DNA of 11,361 bases from positions 1-11,361 of the forward strand of contig CAAFSR010000005.1 of the NCBI GenBank assembly GCA_900765705.1. Reading direction: 5' to 3'. Positions 1-6,891 of the stretch are shown piece by piece; the stretch's first letter is position 1, and each line of letters starts with the position of its first letter. A program made the position numbers and the translations under genes. The DNA comes from an uncultured Faecalibacterium sp. (GTDB taxonomy: Bacteria; Bacillota; Clostridia; Oscillospirales; Ruminococcaceae). Below the pieces are notes generated by a model. That model ran no database searches, was not told where the DNA came from, and saw only the letters and a list, made by a program, of their open reading frames with translations.

Positions 1-201
1 AGCCTGCACCGGCGGCACCCGGAACCGCTTGCGGTAGCCGCAGACCATCTCGTAATCGGCGGGGGAGGCGTAGTGCAGCGGCACCTCCCGGCAGGTATGG
101 GGCAAGCGGACGGCTTCCTGTTTGGGCACCGGCAGCCCCTTGCCAAAGGCTTCGGTCCAGTGTCGGGTAAACTCCCATCCATCGCAAAAACTGTGTTTCA
201 T
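1..201 (-). CDS. Glycoside hydrolase family 2 protein (beta-galactosidase-like), N-terminal 67 codons only
   Basis: This is the 5' part of a gene that continues beyond base 1. The peptide begins MKHSFCDGWEFTRHW and goes on with LPHTCREVPLHYASP and a run ending near YRKRFRVPP. This is the style of the N-terminal sugar-binding domain of GH2 enzymes, where the start (F-x-x-GWxF) is followed by a LPHT-type motif; the active site lies far downstream and is not visible. GH2 members include beta-galactosidases, beta-glucuronidases and beta-mannosidases; beta-galactosidase is my best guess from the overall pattern, and the exact substrate cannot be read here. The ATG (201-199) overlaps the TGA of the upstream TetR gene (200-198) as ATGA, and AAGGAG lies at 217-212, ten bases before the start. 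The two genes are therefore probably co-transcribed and translationally coupled. The protein starts with no signal peptide, so it is likely cytoplasmic. Confidence 0.82.
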   Translation of the reverse strand, partial: MKHSFCDGWEFTRHWTEAFGKGLPVPKQEAVRLPHTCREVPLHYASPADYEMVCGYRKRFRVPPVQA

Positions 202-761
202 CGGGGCAATACTCCTTCCAGTAAAATCGAGATCATTTCTTCCAGCACAGCCACATACTGCACCCCGCTTTCTGCCAGACTGCGGTCTGCCAGAAAGCTC
301 TCAATGGAGGCGGTGATCATCTGCCGCAGCACCGGCAGGGACACCGGACGCATGACGCCCTCCGCCACAGCCTGCTCCAGCAGCGCCATGGTGGGTTCCC
401 AACCGTTTTCCAACTGACTGCGCACCCGTGCCGCCACCACCGGGTATTTTTCGTCCAGCTCCTTCATCTGCCGCAGATCCAGTGCGGCGTATTCCGTCGG
501 CATGGCAATAATGACCGCCCGCAGCTTTTCCTGCAAAGTGCCGCTGCCCGCCAGAATTTCCTGCTTGCAGCGGTGGATGTCCGCAAAGGCGTGGTCTACC
601 ATATCCAGCAAAAGCGCCTCCTTGGAGGGGTAAACGGTGTAGATGGTCTTTTTGCTGATGTGCAGCGGCTCTGCCACCTGCTGCATGGTAAAATGCAGCC
701 CCTGCTGACGGAACAACTGCATGGCCTGCGTGCGCACCAGCGCATCGAGCTTTTCCTGCAT
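198..761 (-). CDS. TetR/AcrR family transcriptional regulator
   Basis: A 187-residue protein of normal TetR length. Residues about 8-48 form the DNA-binding helix-turn-helix, with FTMQQVAEPLHISKKTIY followed by YPSKEALL, matching the family pattern of a recognition helix followed by (Y/F)xSKExLL. The remainder is a helical ligand-binding and dimerisation domain that does not reveal its ligand. I chose the start at 761 because AAGGAGG lies at 774-768, six bases upstream; an in-frame ATG at 806 would add 15 residues, has no such site and falls inside the proposed operator. Its stop overlaps the start of a GH2 glycosidase, so it probably controls that enzyme and itself. Such TetR-GH2 pairs suggest sugar- or glycoside-responsive repression, but the inducer is unknown. 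Confidence is high for the family and low for the ligand. Confidence 0.93.
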   Translation of the reverse strand: MQEKLDALVRTQAMQLFRQQGLHFTMQQVAEPLHISKKTIYTVYPSKEALLLDMVDHAFADIHRCKQEILAGSGTLQEKLRAVIIAMPTEYAALDLRQMKELDEKYPVVAARVRSQLENGWEPTMALLEQAVAEGVMRPVSLPVLRQMITASIESFLADRSLAESGVQYVAVLEEMISILLEGVLPR

Positions 762-774
762 GAGCGTCCTCCTT

Positions 775-833
775 ATGGAAACTGTATTTATGTTTCTGGT
801 TTCCATTCTAGTGCAGAAACCGGGTCAAATCAA
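775..833 (-). promoter_or_regulatory. Promoter and likely TetR operator of the tetR-GH2 operon
   Basis: Reading the minus strand, TTGATT (833-828), a 17-base spacer and TAGAAT (810-805) make a good sigma-A type promoter with a start near 798. Two nested inverted repeats cover the -10 and early transcript: ATGGAAAC (775-782) with GTTTCCAT (799-806), and GAAAC (778-782) with GTTTC (792-796). A repressor bound here would block initiation, and the repeat ends directly against the Shine-Dalgarno sequence. Autorepression by the TetR protein is inferred from position and symmetry. Confidence 0.65.
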
Positions 834-888
834 GCAGTTCCCGTATTTTCTGCGTTTTGCCGAGAAAATGCGGACTTTTTGCAGCAGA

Positions 889-926
889 ATAACAAAAAAC
901 GGCACCCGCTTTTAGCAGCAGGTGCC
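889..926 (-). terminator. Intrinsic terminator, minus strand, with no assigned gene upstream
   Basis: GGCACC (901-906) pairs with GGTGCC (921-926), with an inner GCT/AGC extension. On the minus strand the hairpin is followed by GTTTTTTGTT (900-891). It would stop transcripts coming from the right before they enter the tetR promoter. No minus-strand gene lies to its right before the plus-strand operon, so it either insulates the tetR unit from antisense transcription or ends a short RNA. Confidence 0.6.
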
Positions 927-1017
927 ATTCGATTTGCCTGCTTTTTGCAAAAGCCGCAGCGGCTGACACAAAGAGAACGGATCCTTGTTGTATCATGGAA
1001 AAAATATGCAATTTCCA

Positions 1018-1046
1018 TTGAAAGCCCGTCATTATTATGATAAAAT
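1018..1046 (+). promoter_or_regulatory. Promoter of the solute-binding protein / hybrid kinase operon
   Basis: TTGAAA (1018-1023), a 17-base spacer and TAAAAT (1041-1046) closely match the sigma-A consensus. The predicted start near 1053 gives an unusually long leader of about 220 nt before the coding start at 1276. Confidence 0.65.
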
Positions 1047-1084
1047 GCTTTCATGTTGCTGTTATGCCGTGCCGGTGCCGTTTC

Positions 1085-1107
1085 AAGGGCTTTTCAAAAG
1101 CTTTTTT
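1085..1107 (+). terminator. Weak terminator-like hairpin in the leader (possible attenuator)
   Basis: AAGGGCTT (1085-1092) can pair with AAGCTTTT (1098-1105) through two G-U pairs around a TTCAA loop, and the U run continues to 1107. It sits about 35-55 nt after the predicted transcription start and ahead of the coding region, the place of an attenuator. A second hairpin, CAGC-TTT-GCCG / CGGC-G-GCTG around a GAAAA loop, lies at 1224-1248 just before the ribosome binding site. The rest of the 1053-1275 leader holds no recognised riboswitch class. Confidence 0.3.
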
Positions 1108-1275
1108 GCGGTATGGGGAGCTGCAAAACAGGACGCACACAAATAATTTGCGGCATCATTTCCGTGGGCGGATTTTGCAGCGCACACTCTTGCGGGCGGT
1201 GATGTACGACAGATAAGCCATAGCAGCTTTGCCGGAAAACGGCGGCTGTCCAAGAAGTGCGAGGAGAACGATTTG

Positions 1276-3138
1276 ATGAACAAAAGAACATTGCTGCGCC
1301 TTATTTCCGTGTTTGCGGCACTGGTGATGGGGCTGTCTGTGCTGACCGGATGCGGCACAAAAAGCGCAGAACAGCTGGAAAAGCAGGAGGATGCCCAGAC
1401 CATTCGGGTGTATCTGTGGACGAATGGCCTGTACGAGATCTATGCGCCCTATGTCCAAGCGCAGTTGCCGGACGTGAATATCGAGTTCATCGTGGGCAAC
1501 AATGATCTGGATTTTTACAAGTTTTTGCAGCAGAACGGCGGTCTGCCGGATATCATCACCTGCTGCCGGTTCTCGCTGCACGATGCTGCCCCTTTAAAGG
1601 ACAGCCTGATGAACCTTGCCACCACCAACGAGGCGGGCGCGGTGTACAACAACTACCTCAACAGCTTTAAAAACGAGGACGGCAGCGTGAACTGGCTGCC
1701 GGTCTGCGCGGATGCCCACGGCTTTGTGGTCAACCGCGGCCTTTTTGAGCAGTACGATATCCCCCTGCCGACGGATTACGCAAGCTTTGTTTCGGCCTGT
1801 CAGGCGTTTGAAGCGGTGGGCATCTGCGGCTTTACCGCCGATTATGCCTACGACTACACCTGCATGGAAACGCTGCAGGGGCTTTCCGCTGCCGAGCTTA
1901 CCGCAACGGAAGGGCGCAAGTGGCGCACCGCTTACAGCGACCCCGCCAACACCGCCCGGGTGGGGCTGGACGATGCCGTGTGGCCGGGGGTGTTTGAGCG
2001 GATGGCGCAGTTCATTCAGGATACCCACCTTACGGCGGACGACCTTGCGCATACTTACGATGACGTGATGGATCTGTTCCGGAACGGGGAAGTTGCCATG
2101 TACTTTGGCAGCTCTGCCGGGGTGAAGAAGTTTCGGGACGAGGGCATTGATACGACCTTTTTGCCCTTCTTCAGCCAGAACGGCGATAAGTGGATCATGA
2201 CCACCCCGTATTTCCAAGTTGCGTTGAACCATGACTTGGAGCAGGACACCGCGCGCCGCGATAAAGCCATGCAGGTGCTGAAAGTCATGCTCTCCGAGGA
2301 GGCGCAGAACCGCATCGTTGCGGACGGGCAGGACGTGCTGAGCTACAGCCAGAACGTCCCCCTGCGCCTGACCGAGTATCTGAAAGATGTGCGCAGCGTG
2401 GTGGAAGAAAACCACCTGTATATCCGCATCGCCTCCAACGATTTCTTTGCTATCTCCAAGGATGTGGTCTCCAAAATGATCGCAGGCGAGTACACGGCAG
2501 AACAGGCGTACCGGGCGTTCAACGCGCAGCTCCTTGCCGAAGAAACGCCTGCCGATAACGAGATTGTGCTGACCTCCGGGCAGGGCTATTCCAACGTGTT
2601 CCACGCGAACGGCGGCAACGCCGCCTTCTCCGTTATGGCCAACACGCTGCGCGGCGTTTACGGCACGGATGTGCTGCTTGCCACCGCAAACAGCTTTACC
2701 GGCAGTGTGCTGCAGGCGGATTATACCCAAAAGATGGCGGCTTCCATGATCATGTCCAACGGCCTGATGTCCCGCCGGCGCACCATAACCGGCGCAGAGC
2801 TGAAGGAGACCGTCCGCGCCTTTGTGGAAGGCTGGGAGGGCGGCTTTGTGCCCTTCAACCGTGGTTCGCTGCCGGTGGTCAGCGGCATTGCCGTGGAGGT
2901 AGAAGAGGATAACGGCAGCTATACCCTGACCGGCATCACCCGCAACGGGCAGCCGCTGCAGGACGACGACACCGTTACCGTGACCTGTCTGGCAACGGAA
3001 AAGCAGATGGCAGCGCTGCCTGCAAGCAAAAGCGGAACGTCTGCGGGCGAAGATACATGGGTGAAAAACACATGGCGCGATCATGTTTCCGGCGGCGCAG
3101 CGCTTGCAGAGCCGGAAAACTACATGACATTGAGGTGA
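1276..3138 (+). CDS. Lipoprotein extracellular solute-binding protein with a 5'-nucleotidase C-terminal-like domain
   Basis: A 620-residue secreted lipoprotein. Residues 5-26 form a signal peptide ending in the lipobox LTGC, with Cys26 as the lipidation site. Residues about 40-400 look like a family 1 ABC extracellular solute-binding protein (TIRVYLWTNGLYEIYAPY, then the hinge and ligand region). Residues about 430-605 differ: the pattern GNAAFSVMANTLRGVYG, then TITGAELKETV near 503-513, then SGIAVEV and a final NGQPL resembles the C-terminal domain of 5'-nucleotidases (UshA type). The metallophosphatase domain that carries their catalytic metal ligands is absent, so hydrolysis is not expected. 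I prefer ATG 1276, nine bases after GAGGAG (1261-1266); a TTG at 1273 is possible. There are no permease or ATPase genes beside it. Its stop lies 5 bases before a hybrid kinase, so it probably presents a ligand to that sensor. The ligand is unknown. Confidence 0.85.
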   Translation: MNKRTLLRLISVFAALVMGLSVLTGCGTKSAEQLEKQEDAQTIRVYLWTNGLYEIYAPYVQAQLPDVNIEFIVGNNDLDFYKFLQQNGGLPDIITCCRFSLHDAAPLKDSLMNLATTNEAGAVYNNYLNSFKNEDGSVNWLPVCADAHGFVVNRGLFEQYDIPLPTDYASFVSACQAFEAVGICGFTADYAYDYTCMETLQGLSAAELTATEGRKWRTAYSDPANTARVGLDDAVWPGVFERMAQFIQDTHLTADDLAHTYDDVMDLFRNGEVAMYFGSSAGVKKFRDEGIDTTFLPFFSQNGDKWIMTTPYFQVALNHDLEQDTARRDKAMQVLKVMLSEEAQNRIVADGQDVLSYSQNVPLRLTEYLKDVRSVVEENHLYIRIASNDFFAISKDVVSKMIAGEYTAEQAYRAFNAQLLAEETPADNEIVLTSGQGYSNVFHANGGNAAFSVMANTLRGVYGTDVLLATANSFTGSVLQADYTQKMAASMIMSNGLMSRRRTITGAELKETVRAFVEGWEGGFVPFNRGSLPVVSGIAVEVEEDNGSYTLTGITRNGQPLQDDDTVTVTCLATEKQMAALPASKSGTSAGEDTWVKNTWRDHVSGGAALAEPENYMTLR

Positions 3139-3143
3139 GCGGA

Positions 3144-6092
3144 ATGGCAGACGAAAAGCGTAACCCCAAACGCAGCTGCCATCCCCGGCAAAAGTGGCTG
3201 CCTGCTGCTGCCGCGCTCCTTGCTCTGGTTTTGCTGGCAGCCTGTTTCAGCACCCGGTACATCTTGTTTGTGTCGCAGACCATCTATCAGGAAAGCACCT
3301 CACATCTGGAAGAGGTGCTGCATAAATCCAACAATATGCTGAAGGAGATGGTGCGCAAAAACCTGACCTATCTGCATTTGTACAACGGCTTTCTGAAAAA
3401 TACCTCGGACGAAGCCGAAATTCAAACCTACATTGAGGAAGCACAGCAGGCGACCGGATTTGTCGACTTCTACTTTCTTTCCTATGACGGCAACTATATG
3501 ACGGTGACCGGGGAGACCGGCTACCTTGGCTTGCAGACAAATCTGGACGAAAGGCTCTCCAAGGGCAAGGATATCGTCATGAATACGGCGCTGCCCGGCA
3601 AGCCGCAGATGCTGGTGTTTGCCTGCCCCAAAACGCAGGGCAGCTACCGGGGCTTTGCCTACGACGCCATTGCCATCGCCTACTACAATGATGCGGTGCT
3701 GAAATTGCTGGACAACTCTGCTTTTCAGGGCAATGCCAGCAACTATGTGATCTACCCGGACGGGCGGGTGATCATTGATAATTCCGTAAACCGCAAGGAA
3801 ACGGTCTACAACTTCATTGCCATGCTGCGCGAGCATTCCGACCTTTCCGAGAAACAGATCCTTGCTCTTTCGGATGCCTTTACGCAGGGCAGCAGCGGAA
3901 ACCTGAGGGTAAAGCTGGGCGACACCAGTTATTATCTGATCTACGAGGGTACGGAGGTACAGAACTGGACGATGCTGGGGCTCGTGCCGGTCCGCATCGT
4001 CAATGCCAGTCTGGATAAGCTGTGGTTCCATACCGTACAGATCGTGGCGAGCATTATCATAGGCATTGCCGTGCTGATCATTCTGCTCATTGTGCGCAGG
4101 GGCCATGCGAACCTGCGCAGGAAGAATACCGAGATCTCGTACCGGGACGAGCTGTTCAAAAAGCTCTCGCTGAACGTGGATGACATTTTCCTGATGCTGG
4201 ACGCAGAGACCGCCAAGGTGGATTATGTCAGCCCGAACATCGGGCGGCTGCTGGGTATCCCATGGAAAGAAGTCCGGCAGGATGTTCAGGTTCTGACAGC
4301 GCTGCACCCGAAGGACGCCCCGGACCGCGATAAAAACTATCTGGAAGGGCTTCTTAGCGGGCAGCAGCGCGAATGGGATCATGAGTATGTGCATCAGGAA
4401 ACCGGGGAGCGGCGCTGGTTCCACATCGTTGCCATGGGCAGCGAGGTGGAGGGCAGGACAAAGCACATCCTTGTCTTGTCCGACCGCACCGCCGACAAGC
4501 AGGTAAATCAGGCGCTTTCCGATGCTGTTGCTGCCGCCGAGACCGCCAACCGCGCCAAGAGCACCTTCCTTTCCAATATGTCCCACGATATCCGCACCCC
4601 CATGAACGCCATCATCGGCTTTACCACGCTGGCGATCAGCAATATCGACGATAAGGACCGGGTGAAGGATTATCTTACCAAGACCCTTGCATCCAGCAAC
4701 CATCTGCTCTCCCTTATCAACGATGTGCTGGATATGAGCCGCATTGAAAGCGGAAAGCTCCATCTGGAGGAAGTGGAGGTCAACCTTTCGGATGTGCTGC
4801 ACGATTTAAAAACCATCGTCAGCGGGCAGATCTACGCAAAGCAGCTGGAGTTCTACATGGACGCGATGGATGTGACCGACGAGGATGTTTATTGCGACAA
4901 GACCCGGCTGAACCAGATCCTGCTGAACCTGCTGTCCAACGCCGTCAAGTTTACCCCGGCGGGCGGCACGGTCTCGGTGCGGGTGCGGCAGCTTGCCGGT
5001 AAGGTGCGCGGCTGCGGGCAGTACGAGTTCCGCATCAAGGACAACGGCATTGGTATGAGCCGGGAGTTTGCGCAAAAGATCTTTGAACCCTTCGAGCGGG
5101 AGCGCACCTCCACGGTAAGCCGGATACAGGGTACCGGCCTTGGCATGGCCATTACCAAAAACATCGTGGATATGATGGGTGGCACCATCGAGGTGCAGAC
5201 CGCGCAGGGCAAGGGCACCGAGTTTATCATCTGCCTGCCCATGCGCACACAGGCCGAGCAGCGTCCGGTGGAAAAGATCACCGAGCTGGAAGGACTGAAG
5301 GCGCTGGTGGTGGATGACGACTTCAACACCTGCGACAGCGTGACAAAGATGCTGGTCAAGGTGGGGATGCGCGCCGAGTGGACCCTTTCCGGCAAGGAGG
5401 CGGTGCTGCGTGCGCGGCAGGCCATCGAGATGAGCGATGGCTACCACGCCTATATCATCGACTGGCGCTTGCCGGACATGAACGGCATCGAGGTCACCCG
5501 CCAGATCCGCAGCCTGCACGATGATACGCCTATTATTATCCTGACCGCCTACGACTGGTCGGATATTGAGGTGGAGGCAAAGGCAGCCGGCGTGACCGCC
5601 TTCTGCTCCAAGCCCATGTTTATGTCCGATCTGCGCGAGACCCTGATGAGCGCCCTCGGGCAGAAACAGACGGATGCGGTGCAGGAGCTTTTGCCCCAAA
5701 AGAATGCCGACTTCACGGACAGGCATATCCTGCTGGTGGAGGATAACGAGCTGAACCGCGAGATCGCGCAGGAAATTCTGCGCGAGTACGGCTTCCGGGT
5801 CGATACGGCGGAAAACGGTGCAGTGGCGGTGGAAAAGGTCTGCACTGCAGCGCCGGGCAGCTATGATCTGGTGCTGATGGATGTGCAGATGCCGGTGATG
5901 GATGGCTATACTGCCACCCGGAAGATCCGTGCACTGGACGACCCCGCCCGGGCAAAGATCCCGATCCTTGCCATGACCGCCAACGCATTCGACGAGGATC
6001 GCCGCAACGCGCTGGAAAGCGGCATGACCGGCTTTTTGTCCAAGCCCATCGTGATCGGCAATCTTGTGCAGGAGCTGCGCAGGATCTTGTGA
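3144..6092 (+). CDS. Hybrid sensor histidine kinase with dCache-like sensor, PAS and two receiver domains
   Basis: A 982-residue membrane sensor. In order: TM1 about 18-41, an extracytoplasmic dCache-like sensor about 42-297, TM2 about 298-319, a PAS domain about 340-455 ending in WFHIVAMGSEVEG, then HisKA with SHDIRTPMN and phosphoacceptor His481. The ATPase domain shows an N box (NQILLNLLSNAVKF, 590-603), G1 DNGIGM (633-638) and G2 GTGLGM (663-668). Receiver 1 (about 718-845) has acidic Asp724/Asp725 and phosphoacceptor Asp773 in IIDWRLPDMNG. Receiver 2 (about 861-980) has Asp913 in LMDVQMPVMDG and the conserved Lys in SKP. No HPt domain or DNA-binding output is present, so phosphate must pass to a separate protein. 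The start at 3144 is set by GAGGTG at 3132-3137, which overlaps the stop of the binding-protein gene; upstream ATGs at 3057 and 3072 lie inside that gene. The all-intact motifs indicate an active kinase. The neighbouring lipoprotein is its probable periplasm-side partner. Confidence 0.93.
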   Translation: MADEKRNPKRSCHPRQKWLPAAAALLALVLLAACFSTRYILFVSQTIYQESTSHLEEVLHKSNNMLKEMVRKNLTYLHLYNGFLKNTSDEAEIQTYIEEAQQATGFVDFYFLSYDGNYMTVTGETGYLGLQTNLDERLSKGKDIVMNTALPGKPQMLVFACPKTQGSYRGFAYDAIAIAYYNDAVLKLLDNSAFQGNASNYVIYPDGRVIIDNSVNRKETVYNFIAMLREHSDLSEKQILALSDAFTQGSSGNLRVKLGDTSYYLIYEGTEVQNWTMLGLVPVRIVNASLDKLWFHTVQIVASIIIGIAVLIILLIVRRGHANLRRKNTEISYRDELFKKLSLNVDDIFLMLDAETAKVDYVSPNIGRLLGIPWKEVRQDVQVLTALHPKDAPDRDKNYLEGLLSGQQREWDHEYVHQETGERRWFHIVAMGSEVEGRTKHILVLSDRTADKQVNQALSDAVAAAETANRAKSTFLSNMSHDIRTPMNAIIGFTTLAISNIDDKDRVKDYLTKTLASSNHLLSLINDVLDMSRIESGKLHLEEVEVNLSDVLHDLKTIVSGQIYAKQLEFYMDAMDVTDEDVYCDKTRLNQILLNLLSNAVKFTPAGGTVSVRVRQLAGKVRGCGQYEFRIKDNGIGMSREFAQKIFEPFERERTSTVSRIQGTGLGMAITKNIVDMMGGTIEVQTAQGKGTEFIICLPMRTQAEQRPVEKITELEGLKALVVDDDFNTCDSVTKMLVKVGMRAEWTLSGKEAVLRARQAIEMSDGYHAYIIDWRLPDMNGIEVTRQIRSLHDDTPIIILTAYDWSDIEVEAKAAGVTAFCSKPMFMSDLRETLMSALGQKQTDAVQELLPQKNADFTDRHILLVEDNELNREIAQEILREYGFRVDTAENGAVAVEKVCTAAPGSYDLVLMDVQMPVMDGYTATRKIRALDDPARAKIPILAMTANAFDEDRRNALESGMTGFLSKPIVIGNLVQELRRIL

Positions 6093-6131
6093 GCAAAGCG
6101 ACCGGGTCTTGCATGGCTCAATAACTTTGTA

Positions 6132-6299
6132 ATGGCATTCTCCGTGTTGGGCGGGCTTGTGGGCATCTTTATCATCGTAATGCTGCCCATCGGTATCCTG
6201 ACCTCCCATGTGCTGTGGAAAAGGGCAAAATTCAGGTGGTGGATAAGGACCAGAAATAAGCATAAAGAAGCTAGTGCAAATAGCTCCAATGAAAAATGA
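6132..6299 (+). CDS. Candidate small membrane peptide, or gene remnant
   Basis: An open frame of 55 residues beginning MAFSVLGGLVGIFIIVML, with one clear hydrophobic span (about residues 4-29) followed by a basic stretch (KRAKFRWWIRTRNKHK). Its frame is the same as the kinase, and it stays open from the kinase TGA at 6090 onwards. There is no Shine-Dalgarno sequence before the ATG, and its stop lies inside the 5' arm of the operon terminator. It might be a real small membrane protein translated by reinitiation, or the tail of a decayed gene. I do not recognise the family. Confidence 0.3.
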   Translation: MAFSVLGGLVGIFIIVMLPIGILTSHVLWKRAKFRWWIRTRNKHKEASANSSNEK

Positions 6300-6337
6300 G
6301 ATGGACTTCCCGGAAAGGGGGGCTATCTCATTTTTTT
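6292..6337 (+). terminator. Intrinsic terminator of the binding-protein / kinase operon
   Basis: AAAAATGAGAT (6292-6302) pairs with ATCTCATTTTT (6325-6335), an 11-bp perfect stem, followed by the rest of a seven-T run ending at 6337. The loop is purine-rich. This is a clear Rho-independent terminator for the plus strand; the T/A flanks would also allow minus-strand function. Confidence 0.9.
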
Positions 6338-6376
6338 GTTGTCTGAATCGCAGATGAAATAGCCGTTGCATCTTGA

Positions 6377-6772
6377 AAACAGCATAAGATCTTCTCGCTC
6401 TTCTCCCCGCTGCGGGGCTACGACGAGCAGCTTGCCGCAGAAAAGCAACGCACTGAGCGTGTGCCTAAGCGCATTCTGACCGAAGAAGAAATATTAGCTC
6501 TGTCTGATCGGCTGATGCAGGACAGTGCGGATATCGGTGATAAGTTTCCTGGTCAAATTGAGATCAGCCGCAGTGACAAGAAAAATCTTACAGAACAGCA
6601 ACTTGCCAAGCGTATGAACGATCAGAAAACTGCCGGGGAAAACCGCAAAAAGAAACGTGCTGCCTTGCGTGAAGCTGCTAAAACTGCCCCGCAGGCCGCA
6701 GTGCCACCTTCGGACGCCTTGCCGGTCAGAACGCCGCTACCGGTATCTGATAGGATCTTTTCCGTTTTCTGA
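6377..6772 (+). pseudogene. 5'-truncated gene remnant, unknown function
   Basis: A frame open from just after a TGA at 6374-6376 to a stop at 6770-6772 (131 codons). It starts within plausible coding sequence (KIFSLFSPLRGYDEQLA, then ERVPKRILTEEEILALSDRL) and continues into a charged, Lys/Gln/Arg-rich stretch (ENRKKKRAALREAAK). No ATG or ribosome binding site opens it: the only late candidate is a GTG at 6461 with no Shine-Dalgarno sequence, and the coding character continues upstream of that GTG. The likely reading is the C-terminal part of a longer protein whose 5' end was lost. The charged composition recalls tails of mobilisation or other mobile-element proteins, but I cannot name a family. 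It follows the kinase terminator and has no promoter that I can see. Confidence 0.45.
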
Positions 6773-6810
6773 ATAAGCAATCGTACCTTCTAATTATATC
6801 TGCACAAGAA

Positions 6811-6846
6811 AAAGCCGCTCCGGGCAAGTTGACCCGGGGCGGCTTT
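6811..6846 (-). terminator. Intrinsic terminator of the rpiR-type gene (possibly bidirectional)
   Basis: AAAGCCGCTCCGGG (6811-6824) pairs with CCCGGGGCGGCTTT (6832-6845) with one wobble and an 8-base loop. On the minus strand it is followed by TTTTTCTTGT; on the plus strand by TTTTCT. It lies 46 bases beyond the stop of the minus-strand regulator and also stops anything read from the remnant on its left. Confidence 0.88.
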
Positions 6847-6891
6847 TCTGATGAAAGCAGAAAAAACTTTATTCTCGGGCGGGAAGAGCAC

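Noticed and set aside
1594..3084. Long minus-strand open frame opposite the binding-protein gene
   Set aside because: A shadow frame: rich in His, Gly and Val with no domain pattern, produced by the codon bias of the real plus-strand gene. The same holds for long minus-strand frames opposite the kinase, permease and GH4 genes.
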